NCBI GenBank assembly: GCA_963978905.1
Contig: OZ022256.1
Location: 51,942,001 to 52,006,000, forward strand
Reading direction: 5' to 3'
Origin: Trichostrongylus colubriformis
Lineage: Eukaryota; Nematoda; Chromadorea; Rhabditida; Trichostrongylidae
DNA: 64,000 nt
Of this stretch, positions 36,428 through 48,600 are shown in pieces. A program made the translations under genes and the position numbers. Every line of letters begins with the position of its first letter. Position 1 is the first letter of the stretch. The notes under the pieces are model-generated. The model was not told the DNA's origin. It searched no databases and saw only the letters and a program-made list of their open reading frames with translations.

Positions 36428-36643
36428 ACCCTTATGTCAGGATTTCGCACGACGACGAGCGGCGTGCGACGCAGTGTGTGCAAGCTATGCATATCGCGAT
36501 AGTTAGGTCATAGACGATTACCAGATAGGGGCGCGATACGCAGTTGACCGTAATCGCTTCGGGACCCAACAACATGGCGCCTTCAGCTCGTCCGCGCTGC
36601 TTCGCTTGCGACATGCCGCGGTGCGAAATTCTGACATAAGGGT
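36428..36643. mobile_element. 216-bp MITE with ACCCTTATGTCAG ends
   Basis: Left ACCCTTATGTCAGGATTTCG and right complement ACCCTTATGTCAGAATTTCG are inverted and extend to GCAC. The interior includes, on the minus strand, GTTGGGTCCCGAAGCGATTA, which resembles the left part of the hairpin MITE at 33796. Target duplication unclear. Confidence 0.8.
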
Positions 36644-37033
36644 GTTACCCGTTCTGCACAAATCACCTAAGCTGTGGGTGGTTCTCACGACGGAAAAATC
36701 GCGTTGGGGCGTCGGGACTGCCGCCCTATAAGTGCAAGTTTGTGTACAGTGTGTCCCAAAAGTATAGGTCCACCCTATCTTTCATCCATATCTCCAGAGT
36801 GGACCAGCGATTCCTTTCCAAATTTTTATCTGTGGTACCTGGTCACTGTAGAAATCAAACGCCTCAGTAAAATTGGAGACATGAAATTGCAAAACTTTAT
36901 TTGCTTTTTTTTTCAAAAATGAGGGTGTCCCAAAAGTATAGGTCCACTCAGCTTTTCCGCCTCGCTTCCATCGAAAGGTAAATTGTGAAGTAGATGTGTT
37001 GACGCATCCGTCTGAGATTTACTCTACAGTGCC

Positions 37034-37740
37034 ATGCCACGCGGTACGCACTTACGAAAAAGGGCAAATTCTGGCCTACAAGGATGTGGGACTCAGCAAT
37101 CGCAAATTTCTGGAAAGATGGGCCTATCCCACAACTTTTCAGCAGCTTCTGTCACACCATGGACCTGTACGGAACGAAAAAGAGAAGTGGAAGGCCGCAG
37201 AAGCTTTCTGAGAGGCAGAAGCGTCGGATCCTCAACGCTGCGTCCAATTCCAGAAAGGGTGATTATTGGCTGTGCAGGGAACTGGCACCTACTGTATCGA
37301 AAAGCGCTGTGCACCGTCTGCTCAAGCCGTCTCCTCACATGGAGCGAAGAGCGTTCTCGCCCACGCCATGCCTCACGAGGGCGCACGAAGAAGCTCGAAT
37401 CCATTTTGCCAAGTAAAATGTCAGCTGGACGCATCAATGGGATGACGTAGTCTGCAGGGTTACATTATTGACGTAGTATAGTTCACGGCGTATCAGTAAT
37501 AGCGTTGCCGGTACCTTTTCTGATGAGAAAAGTCCAAATTGGATGAACCCGATGGCTTGGCAAGTCATTGGAAGGGTTTGAGGAAGGAGCCGCGCCACTT
37601 CTCGAGGCGCGGATTTGCTGATGGTAATGTTATGGTTTGGGCCGCCTTCTCTCGCTTTGGTAAGAGCAGGAAACTAGTCATCACATATCGTATGGATTCC
37701 ACAGCTTATCAGGACGTTCTAGAAAGTAATTTACTACCAT
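37034..37740 (+). pseudogene. Tc1-like transposase, left-arm copy, broken
   Basis: In shifting frames it shows LSERQKRRILNAASNSRKGD, the first catalytic region FSDEK followed by LDEPDG, then GNVMVWAAFSRFGKSRKLVI and DVLESNLLPY. The second and third acidic residues are cut off at the junction near 37740. A small deletion near 37048 relative to the right-arm copy shifts the N-terminal frame. Confidence 0.85.
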
Positions 37741-38032
37741 ATAAACAGCGGTACATACATACATTAGGTGCCAGTTCCCTGCACAGCCGACAAACACTCT
37801 TTCTGAAATTGGACCCAGCGTTGAGGATCCGACGCTTCTGCTTCTCAGAAAGCTTCTGCGGCCTTCCACTTCTCTTTTTTGTTCCGTATAGGTCCATGGT
37901 GTGACAGAAGCTGCTGATAAAGTTGTGGGACAGGCCCATATTCTCAGAAATTTTGCTATTGCTGAATCCCACATCCTTGTAGGCCAGAATTTGTCCTTTT
38001 TCGTACGCGGATAAGTGCGTACCGCGTGGCAT
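37709..38032 (-). pseudogene. Tc1-like transposase N-terminus, inverted right-arm copy
   Basis: The frame is open: MPRGTHLSAYEKGQILAYKD, then GTKKRSGRPQKLSEKQKRRI and LCRELAP, the paired-like HTH DNA-binding part with a GRPQ linker. It stops at 37709 shortly after crossing the junction. About 108 residues, no catalytic domain; a DNA-binding-only product is conceivable but there is no sign of expression. Confidence 0.8.
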
Positions 38033-38524
38033 GGCACTGTAGAGTAAATCTCAGAAGGATGCGTCAACACATCTACTTCACAACATACCTTCCGATGAAA
38101 GCGAGGCGGAAAAGCTGAGTGGACCTATACTTTTGGGACACCCTCATTTTTGAAAAAAAAAGCAAATAAAATTTTGCAATTTTATGTCTCCAATTTTACT
38201 GAGGCTTTTGATCGCTACAGTGATTAGATACCACAGATAAAAATTTGGAAAGGAATCGCTGGTCCATTCTGGAAATATGGATGAAAGATAGGGTGGACCT
38301 ATACTTTTGGGACACACTGTATTGGTTGGGTCCCAACGCAGTGACATTGCATACATCCTCATCTCAAGAGTAAGAAGGGCGTCAAAGGCAACCACGCGAA
38401 TTTGCTTCCTAATTGCACAAACCCTTTGAAGACACCGGAAGGGGTGACTTTGGCAGGTTGTGAAATGTGATGGTAGGGATGCTCAGCAATGTAACAGCAA
38501 ACCGAAAAATAGGAACCCGAGGAT

Positions 38525-39330
38525 GTTGTTCGTTATCGAGCGAGAGCTGGAAGTGGATCTGTTCCTAGTAAATCCAATCGAAGATACTTCAGAAGGTTTA
38601 CTTTATATCACTTAAGATGATTGACTCTTTACCCTAAGGCGATTTGTGCACACCCACGCTCAAGGCGATCAGAGAACCTCTACAAAGCCGATAATCGCAT
38701 GTCCTCTAGGGATATCCCCCTTAATGTTGCTTTCAATATTCGCGATATTGTGAAATCGTGAATCCGCATAACATGTGAGTTTCTTGGAGGGAGAGTGATC
38801 AATTCATTTGGGAGATTCCGGCTTTGAGAATCTCTGCGACACAATTTGTTTTGAGTCCCCTTTCGAGTTATCGCACTCGACGTCACCGTTGAACGTGACT
38901 CCTTGCATCAGGGAGGTTTTTAATTTTTTTTTTCAAAAGTTGCCGGAAGAGATAAGCTTGGGAAATTGTGGAATATGAAAGTAGAGGTGCTCAGCGGTGT
39001 AATAGTAGAGAAAGTACGAAATAAAGCGGCGAGAAACCAAGAATAAAGAACCCGAAATTCTCCTTTTCTCTCGCGCCCTTCTGCGCCAGTGGCCGGGGGT
39101 AGATTGCAGACGAGAGAGGGGCTGAATTAGCCGGCTGCGGACGATGTCCCGCTCTCGCCGGCCGCTCGACCGTTTGCAGGACTGTAGGACGACACGCCGT
39201 GCTGCGGGATCGTGATAAAACTGCAAGTTTTATCACGATCCCGCAGCGTGTTTTTTCAATGCTGGTTTTCGCCACACATAACCTCTCTGAAGTGGAAATT
39301 TGTTCTAAGAGAACATGTCCACCCGATGCC
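38525..39330 (+). repeat. Dispersed repeat unit 2 (uninterrupted copy)
   Basis: Paralogue of the split unit at 31480-33620. At the position of the palindrome it reads GCGACACAATTTGTTTTGAG across the join, so it serves as an empty-site copy. It carries an extra 47-bp palindrome at 39201. Confidence 0.8.
39201..39247. repeat. Perfect 47-bp palindrome (22-bp arms, 3-base loop)
   Basis: GCTGCGGGATCGTGATAAAA is followed after CT-GCA-AG by its exact complement. Unit 1 has GCGGGATCGTGATAAGGCTT here without the second arm, so the palindrome arose in this copy. Confidence 0.9.
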
Positions 39331-41420
39331 TTTTAGCTATCACTCTCATGACAGGGATTTGTATGAAACACCGTTGAGAGAAATGGATAAATCTTAAGTG
39401 GGAAGACAAGTTTTCCTTCTTAGTTCGACGGCTTCCAAGGAGATAAATTGTGGTGAATCTAGCGCCAAAATTGCGCTTCCTGGGCCGGTTAGGGGGGGGG
39501 GGGGTAACAGTCACTGCTGGTTTAGTTGGCTTCGACATCTGTGTCGCCCTCTTCAAAGATGCGCGAAAACCCGTGCTTAAGGATTATTTGTGTGAGGAAG
39601 TCCTACCTCTCGAGTTCTTGAACACCTCATTCTGTTCTTTCTCCTTTTGTCCCATTATCTCTATTTTCATGCTCGCAGAACATGCAAATTACTCCTATCA
39701 GTGTCCTTGAGGTCTTCTAAAGTCAACTATCAGGTTATTAGCTGAAAGTGGAGTTAATAGCTTTCCAGCGCTTCTACGATCATATGAGAGTGGTAATTGC
39801 GTAGCGATTGCATGAGTCGTCCGCACTCTCACTTGAGTGTGCTATTTTCTGTCCGCAGAGCTACTCTGGCTGAGGGCAAATAGCACGTGCAAGTGAGAGA
39901 GCGCGCGATGACATGCCATCGAAGGATAGGGAAACTGCGTACCTTGCGTTTTCGCAAGGTATAACCACTGCTCAAAGCACTGTTCACTCAGTTCGCTGCT
40001 TTTATGCTACAAAACGGTCTTGTGTGTCGCCGTCCTCGAAATGAGAACGTGAAAGATCGTAGATTCCCCGCTGATGCAAGCGCACCATTTACTTGACCTT
40101 TCCAAAAGATTTCAAATGAAAACATACAGTATAAATGGATGTCTAAAACTACTAATAAAAATGAAAAATGAATCATTTGAGTATTTTTTTAATTTCATCT
40201 CCTAGTTTAAACGATGTTTTGTAATGAATCACTTTTCGTTTTTCTATGTGGTACTTCTGACTCTTTTTTTTTCGTAAGATCAATAGAGAAGGACAATGGG
40301 TTGTTAGTAGTGTTATCATTTTCAAGACAGCTATGAGTCAGATCTAACATCTTACTCATAACGACTATAAAAACTGCACTTACAACAATAGGAAGAGAAC
40401 AACCCTTCACTCAGAGGTAGTGGTAGGGATAGTTTAGATGTATCAGTCATTCCCATCTTTGATACTGACCGATAAACAATTTCACCACGAAAATCGACGC
40501 GTCGAACATCACGTAAGCTCAATTGAAACGACATTAATACGATACCATAAATATTATTTCGCTATCATACTCATTACTCTACACCTCGGTCATTCTTTGC
40601 TAAAGTCGAGCTTAGGAGGTGGACTCTGTTAGGGAGGCGAAGCCTGTTGAAAATAACGCATCCCTAAGTTTAAGGGGGGGGGGGGGGCGTTTTACCGGAA
40701 ACTGCGCCACTTGGGTCTTCTTGGATCCCCAGTTTTTATTTGGATGACTCACTTCACGAGTTTCTCACTGCCCACATTACCCCAACCACTGTGTTTGAGG
40801 CGCCATTGACTGATTTCCACCCTCGTCGTTTTGTCGCGATTGAACTGACGTAAACGTTTGTGTCCCTACCGCCTTACTAATTGTGTATTCTTAGTTCTTT
40901 TGTGGAACATGTGTGTGGGAGCACCTCATCAGTAAGGGAGCGGCTGTCAGAAAAAGTTTACCTCGAATTATAAATTATAAGTGATTATAGATCAATTAAA
41001 TATTTCTAAGCATATATTATAATATACCATCTTCCTATACATATTATGTGCAACGGAGCTTCTCACCGAAATGCTTATCAAAAGGTTATTGTTTTTGTGG
41101 CCTGGAAACTGTTGAATTGATACACATAGCGGATGCAGTGTAGTAATACGAGGCGTGTCATACTAGCATATTTCGGGGCCGGAGCAGCAGCCCCAATTAG
41201 TTTATACGAAACATCTACCCCCCTAAGTTGGTCGTGACCGCTGCTGGAATCCTTTGGTAAGATAGAATCAGTCCCTCGGGCATTGAATTACCCCCAGAAT
41301 GGGCTATAGCTCAGCTCACCTGCAACCCCCATTTTAAGTGATACTAGAAGGTGATCTTGAATGCTTTATCTTTCACTACTTTTAACAGACTCTAATAGAA
41401 AAGTAATAAGATTTCGTGTG
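39331..41420. other. No gene recognised
   Basis: Holds a G-run at 39492, a small hairpin region (39823-39961, listed) and a G-run at 40673-40687. Nothing else. Confidence 0.5.
39823..39904. repeat. Hairpin, ~25-bp imperfect arms
   Basis: GCACTCTCACTTGAGTGTGC and GCACGTGCAAGTGAGAGAGC are inverted around a 28-base loop. A second perfect stem, TACCTTGCG-TTTT-CGCAAGGTA, lies at 39940-39961. Confidence 0.6.
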
Positions 41421-41692
41421 GACAGAGCTGGTGCAATGACAGATGGCGGGTACTTTCAAACGCAAGTTGCGGTGATCAGATCCCGCATCAATGCCCGCTC
41501 GGTTTAATCAAGCCTTCCATCCCTCCGAGGTGGATGAATTGGTATCAGAATCGTCTGAGAGGATGAAAGCACTGACTTGTACCTCGGCTGGCTCCGCAGA
41601 AATAAGCTAAATCTCATTCAGTTGCCATCACAATTCTTAATGATTCTAGAATACATGGCGCATCCTGACCGGGACTGATTAACACTTAAACT
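41421..41692 (+). repeat. SINE-like repeat family, copy C
   Basis: Near full length: AATGACAGATGGCGGG, GATCAGATCCCGCATCAATG, GAGGTGGATGAATTGGTA, GCACTGACTTGTACCTCGGC and the tail ATGGCGCATCC...GGGACTGATTAAC. It is one of the best copies for building a consensus. Confidence 0.75.
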
Positions 41693-42364
41693 TTATCCGT
41701 TTGCTTCAATCTTTGTCTCTTCTTAAGGAATTTTATAGTTTTTCTATTCTTTGTGGTGCTTCTAACATAGTATGTGGGCATATTCTATGATAAAGTAATG
41801 TGTGTTGCTATGACAATCCTCAGTACTCCTCTGACTCTTCTCCACACAGTTCTGATCCCACACGAACACTTAGAGAAGCCCCTCCCCTTATTTGTCGTTT
41901 CCCTTGTGTACATATGTATGTATGTATGCGTGTTACTCTACTTCGAAAGGAATTTCCGATTATTTTGCAGTTTGTTGACAGTCTACATCCCTCTGAGTTT
42001 ACCACGTGGTTGGTCGACTAACTCTCCAACCAAGCGAATTTCCATAATTCGTTTGCGATTTGCACACATCATGCGGACTTCACGTGAATTGAATTGAATA
42101 ATTTCACAGTAGACAGGCATCGGGGTAGGTGTGAAGGCAAAATGGAATTCACTGAACCGGATGCTTTCCGAATGGGCCTCGTAACCGGCGTGTAACTGAT
42201 AGATCCTTCACATTTGGCTCCTCATTATGTCAGGTAGGTGCTGCATCTGCTAATGCCATGATATTCACCTCCCTTTTCTTTCCCAGGGGATGAAGCAAAA
42301 AAAATTCGCTCATAACTAAGACAGGTTTGAGTTATTGATTGAAAAGTATCAAGGTGAAAGTTTT

Positions 42365-42645
42365 GGCGTCAAATAATTCCTTCTGTGGGATGTGCCGCGC
42401 ATTCTAATTATATTCAAAATCATGGTGACAGGTGGATGAGATTTGGCCTATACAGAAAATTGCAGGGGTCAACTGATGTACAAGTCAGTGCTTTTATGCT
42501 CATAGATGAATCTGGTACCAATTTACCTACCCCAGAAGGATGAAAGGCTTGGTTGCCTTGAGCGGGCATTGGCGTGGCACATGATCTCCGCACCATGAGA
42601 GAGAGAGTGCGCGCCACTTGCCAGTACATCATCTTAGCCCCGTTT
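42365..42645 (-). repeat. SINE-like repeat family, copy D (reverse)
   Basis: Read on the minus strand it runs from ACTGGCAAGTGGCGCGCA through CCAATGCCCGCTCAAG and GCACTGACTTGTACATC to the tail at 42365. It lies 0.7 kb from copy C, in opposite orientation. Confidence 0.7.
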
Positions 42646-45600
42646 ATTAGTTAAAATGAATTTATGTAGCCGTTCCGCTTAGCAGATATGATTGTGGGTC
42701 CGGGTAACTCCGGTGTCATCCAAACCTTTGGGTACCATTTTTGGCTCGGGTTCTCTCACTCAGCCATCTACATAGTTTTCCAAAGGCCCATACTGGGACG
42801 TGTCTAAGTTAGAGCAGCGGTTCTACTTCACTAACTATCCCGGAGCTTATCTGGTCCCTTCGTCATCCTACGACCATACGTAACTGTCAGTTTCGTGTGG
42901 ATGATTGCTGTTTCTCTGAGTGGTAGGACATTCAATTACTTTCAGACGGCAAGACCATTTTAAGGTCACATAGAGGCCATTTTGCGAGCCGACTACATTA
43001 CCGAACTGTAGAGGAAACATCATTAATGGTGATGGCAGGCCATGAAATTAATTGGATGTCTTCAGTTCGATTTAAAATCTTTCGAATGACGCGATGTCCT
43101 TGTAAGTACTCCGAAATCATCGGTAAAGGTTAATTTTAGAGTCGAAATTTCTATCGCCGGGAGATTTAGCGAACAACTGTTAGCTACTGTTCACTCATGA
43201 GAATTAATCGAACAAGCTTTGACGTACCTCCAAGTCGACAATTTGATGTTGTATATTTATCTTAATGCTTTTACATTGCTTTATTAATTTGCTATTTTAT
43301 TATTACTACCGGCTAAGTTTTTTTTTCAGACAGCGTTTATTCATCGTGCTCATTTCATAAGGATACAAAGCAGTTCGCAGACGACGCAAAACTGATTTAC
43401 AAATATTTTCTTTGAATCAAAATATGGTTATGACTTTTATGGCTTGAATTTTTGTACTGATTTACTTAATCACATGTTTGATCATGAAGCACTCCATCGC
43501 CTGCCAAAGTTCTTGGCCACCCTACTGGAGAGTTGTTCGGATAGGTAGCAAAAGCCCCTAGTAGTTTGGCGATGTGTTTGCGTTTTTTTACCTCATTTCG
43601 AAATGAACGCGTGAGTACCGCGTTTTGCCGCCTTGCATCACAGATCCGCTTGAGCACATATCGTTAGGGCCGTGATGCGACAGCGGTAAACTTTTCTGAT
43701 TCCCGCTAGTATCCATATTGACATTTCCGACCATTGATCGAAATAGGAATTTGCTGCTCGGTGTTACTCAATTGCAAGTCGACTAGTGCACATTATCAAA
43801 CGTAGTGAACATTCCGATAATACGTCCAACCAGTTACACTAGTCGGTTATGCGACCAGTCGACACCCTCGTAACCAATCAGCTGACTAATACGGTCTTTG
43901 CCTTGACTGCGACTAGGACGACGGTACAACGTAAAGAAACTGCTAATGCGCCGATGCATTACATTCTGTGTGCGACGTTTTCTACTTTATTCTATTACCT
44001 ATAGTCTGTATAGACCAAACCAGCTCTGGTTTAATGACCTTGTAGAACTAACCCATTCCTCTCCTCCAGTGCAGCAGTAGGATCCACGTTCTCGCATTGT
44101 GGAACCATAGAATTGTTCGGTACTCGCTTTTATAAAAGTTCTGCCAAAAAAAATTTATGGGTGGAATCTTTGTTTTGGCCCATGCTTCGACCATTCCAGC
44201 GTTTTCTACCGTCTGGTTTCTTTCAGTGGACCCTCGTCATCTGCATCTACCCCTCAACGGCTAGTGATGCAGAGGTTAGGAAAAGACTCGTCTTCGCGTT
44301 TTTGTTATTTACAGACAGCTTGATCTGTTTTATATTTTTTCAAAAGTCTAAACATGGGTTAAGGTCTGAGATTGCCCCTCTACTTCATCGAAGTGCCAAC
44401 TATCTCAGCAGATTTAAAGTGTACTTTAGCACAGCCAGCTGAAGCGGTAGGAGTGATAATTTTGGGGTCAGCGGGGCTAGATTTCTCCTACAGATGGGCA
44501 CTAGACATCCAAAGGAATGAAATACGCAGGGAATTTATGGTGAAAAAATTTCTATGTGACACAAACTACAAGGGTCTACGGATGCCGGCTGACACCACTT
44601 GTATCGACCACGCCTCCAAGTTAGCATGTATAGCGGCCACATGCGGCAGATCAGAGTGGCTGTCGCCGATGCACGGATGCAGCACGCCGCGAAGCTCGTC
44701 GACGCAGGGATTGCGTAAGACCACTCCTCAAACCTTCGACCATTTCGCTTGTTTTTAATAAATGTCGGGCTGAAACCTCTTCATCAGTTTGCGCCATGCG
44801 AGCGAATTGACGTTTTTGTTGCTCATCCCGGTATTTCGCTGAAGAAGCATTATAACGCTAACAAAAGTTGAGTGGCGTTCAAACCATTAGGAAGAAAACT
44901 GAAGCGACAAAAACGTGATCTGCATAGTGATGCCTAATGAAAACTAATTGAAATCAACCTTCATGCGAATCTCGTGCTATCACCCCAAGTGAACTAACTG
45001 AGCGTAGCTTTGCCACACTCTGCCAATGGAATTTGAAAGCAAGGAAGGGACAATGAGGGGAAGTTAAATTGAGAGCGATGTATCCGGAAAAAGTACACAT
45101 AGACCAGTTATGTAGAGGTAACCTGTGGCAAAACTCGCGCTTGAAAGCGTGTCCAGGGGCTCTTTATCCCTATTTCATTCATTTTACCTCGGATTGCAAC
45201 TCTTCACTGACCGATTTGCGGGGGTACGTGGGCGGGCCAACGTTCGCGGCTTGGCTGGCCCCGAACCGTCTGCATCTATCCGTCAGCGGTTAGTGATGAG
45301 AATTGCGAAAGGAAAGATTGAGGGAGGGAATCCACTTTCTTGCGTTTTTGGTCGTTTCATCGTATTCTTTCTCTGCTTTGTACTATAATACTTAGTGCTT
45401 CGACTTTTATATCCCACAGTCAGTCCAAATTGCTCCATGCGATGTCTATAAGACTTTTGAAAACCACGGAGAGGTCGGATGGATCTTCTCAACCACATTT
45501 TAGAGGAACCTCTGTGAATATCATTTCTGTTCAACTTTATTAGTTTGATGCATGACTCACTTTCTGAGAATGCTAACATAGAGCTTTAGAATTCATTTGT

Positions 45601-48600
45601 TGCTGTTTTTCGCTGTTTCAACGCTCTCAGGAATACTCAGATCGCTATTTTAATGCTTTTATTAGAAATATGAAGGCTTGTGATGTCGACTGATTTATGA
45701 CAAATCCATCTGGAATGCATCAAGAATTCGTAATTCATAATTTGAAAATAATAATAATAATGAGATACGAGCTTTTGTGTAACAGAGGCCTTGTCAACGT
45801 ATATTCCTGCATGTATGGCTACCGCACAGATTATCATATCCCAATAAGTAGACAGAATCGTGGTTGATTAATTTTCGCGTGATTCCTGCTAAGATGTTAC
45901 AGGGGCGGCTGAGCAGAGGATCAAGCGAAAAGTTACTCATCCATCGCTTTCCACTTATATGGAAGTGGGGTGGTGGTTAGTTTAGTAGCTACTATACCGC
46001 CTACGCCTCCTCCATCGTGTGGCAAAGAAACCGTCAATACGTACGAAGGGCTGCTACTGCACGGTTGTGTCCATTCCTCCTCTAATTCCTATGATTTCTC
46101 GATTTGTTTCTTCTCCTGGCTTCTTATAGAGTCTTTTCACGTACCGATTTTTTTGTGTTCTTCAAGAATTCAGAAAAATGCGCTCAAAAGATGGTGTTTC
46201 CTGTAATTTTGCTGAAATTTCGTAGGGTTGTGGGTTACGTTCGTGTACTTCGTAATTCTTTTCGGTCTTGGTAATCTCCGATTTCTTCGGTAATTGCCTT
46301 ATTTAGTCACTCAAGTAGCCTGCTTCGACAGAGCATTCAAAAACATGTTTCAAATTTGGGAAGGTCACAATGGCCATGAGCGCTACATTCCAACGAGTCC
46401 CGCTTTCTTGAATCCGACCATCTTTTGCCGGAGAAGAATTCAGACTCTTCATAGAACTTAAGAAGAAGATCTGGGTGAATTGATAGGGTATTCAAGCTGA
46501 TGGCAAATACGAAAACCAAATCTGCACAGTGCCATTCCGAAGCGAGTTAGAAGGGGTCGAAATTTGTTTGCGATGACTTATTGACAGGGTTTTTTTTGCT
46601 TGAAATGGCGCTCAAACGGCTTATCCGTTTCAACTCAACGGCCACAGCAAATAAGTGGTATCTTTTACACCTTTTAGACGGTGTAGGGTAGGACTCTAAA
46701 GAGCCCTTTCAAGGAAGTGACTCACCGATGAGTCATCACAACAAACATCAACCTCATAACTCGGCCAGCGGTGATTTGCAATTTTAATTTTCATTCTTTT
46801 TTTTTTGTAATCAGCGTTGGCGACCCTTCCTATTGATTCACCTGGATTTCTATTCAAAGCTTTATGGAAAGGTTGGAACCCTAAATTGGTTAGAGTTATT
46901 CAGGTATCGTCACCATTACTCGATAGCAGAATTGACTTGGTCATCATCATACCTTGACGAGATACTGTAAAAGCTTAGGAGGCAATTACAACGCGCATTC
47001 GATCCCCCTAAAAATCATATGCATGGCGTATCCTATGAAACGTGCTTAACGTTATGCAAATTGCACTTCTTTTTTTTTCAGTTTGCCCCTTCAAGCTGAA
47101 TAATTCATCATTGTCTCTTCCCTCTGCCCCCATTTATTTCCATCACAATCATTTGCTTTATTTGCATTTTCATTTCACAGTCACGTTAATTCCGTTTCAC
47201 GCTGATTAATTTGCTGATGACGATGCTTTCATTGCTGCTATGCCCTTCGTCAACGGAAAATTTCTCCCGCATCCATTCTTGCATGGGAGCTGTGTCCTTT
47301 CCTAGGCCGTCGAGTGTTCCCCTGGGATTACCTACGTTGTGCCTGTATTGCAAAATACCTGTGCGGCTCTGCAGCGATTTTCCCCGACGGTTAATCCGTA
47401 TCTATCAAATCGTCAGTGTCATGTCATGTCAGACAACGACAGATCGATGTGCCTATATGGCTGTGATGGTGATGAAGGTTGAGAATGAATCGATACGATA
47501 TCACTACTGCAGATGATCTCGAGTGAATTGCACGACAATTATATCGCATCGTCAATTTCCGGTTATTCAACCGTGGATTTTTGGGGAGAGGCGGGGAACA
47601 TGGGAGAGAAGGTCTCGGTTGGCTATGTGCGAACATCCTGCTCTATGAAATGGAAGACCCGCAGCTGATCGTACATATAAAAAACGTGGCCTAGCGAGAC
47701 TGTGGGAACCCGAATGGAATTTTATTCGAAATGCAAACGAGCTCATTCTCCAGCCACTCTCAGTTCTTCGAAAATCACATGCTTTTCTTGAAGTTCTTGT
47801 TCTCAGATCGTCGTCTGCTTCCTGTCTGCATTCTAATTTGCGAACTTGTTATGGTTTTTGTGATTTTTACCGGCTCTTTAATTTGAATTTAACGCACTTC
47901 TTGAAGCTTTCTAGAATTTCTAATTTTTTTTGTTTTTTCGCCGGAATATTTGTGAAAAAGATTCGAATCCAGGACGCTGCTGTGTTCTAGTTTTCACTGC
48001 TTGTTTGATTTTGAAGAAAAAGGAAATCTGCTTTCCAATCTCATGGGCACAAAAAATCCCACAAGAATTGAAAACTATACCTGTAGTCAAGCCTAATATG
48101 TAGTTGTGAAAATGTATAGAGCATAGCGCCTTTCTCAAGCTACAATTTTGTTGTCTTCTTTGAAGAAATTGTTCTTGCTATTTTTGGAGACTGCTTTTTG
48201 TCGCTCTGTTTACATTTATGCTCTATCAGCCATTTAAATCTCCTTCCTGATTATAATAATATAATGTCATATTTGCGTTTACCATTAAATCATATGTAAT
48301 CAGATTGTGATTCTTGCCCCTTTTCAACTGTCTCTACTAGGCATTATTGCTTCAGCCGATGAGATTGATTGTCTTCGGCCATAATGTAGGAATTCAATTC
48401 CGAGACAGTTTTTCAAGTCATTCCCCTTGCTAGGCTGGTGCCAATCTTCCGCAATAAAAAAGATGAAGCTTTTTTTTTACCCCGATAGGCATTAGTTCGT
48501 CTTTTGGTTATCGGGTCATGGCTGATGGGAGCAAGCTCATTTCACTTCACTGTCTTCTTCATTGCCTATTAGAATGTTTTCTGGTCTCCTTTTATCACAT

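Larger units (their letters stand above)
36747..38319. mobile_element. Tc1-like transposon rearranged into a fold-back (1573 bp)
   Basis: Terminal repeats CAGTGTGTCCCAAAAGTATA at both ends, TA on both sides (36745-36746, 38320-38321). Each end carries a second copy of GGTGTCCCAAAAGTATAGGT inside (36924; 38145 in reverse), ~175 bases from the tip, an IR/DR arrangement as in Sleeping Beauty-type Tc1 elements. The left arm (to ~37740) runs into the catalytic domain; the right arm (37741-38319) is an inverted copy of only the first third. The 3' part of the transposase is missing. Confidence 0.92.

Noticed and set aside
44372..44758. 128-codon open frame on the + strand
   Set aside because: No conserved motif, no splice-flanked exon structure, and composition like its surroundings; length is within chance for 64 kb.
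47963..47973. GATTCGAATCC, a B-box-like match
   Set aside because: No A box or cloverleaf upstream on the + strand; the match is palindromic, and single boxes of this kind occur by chance.
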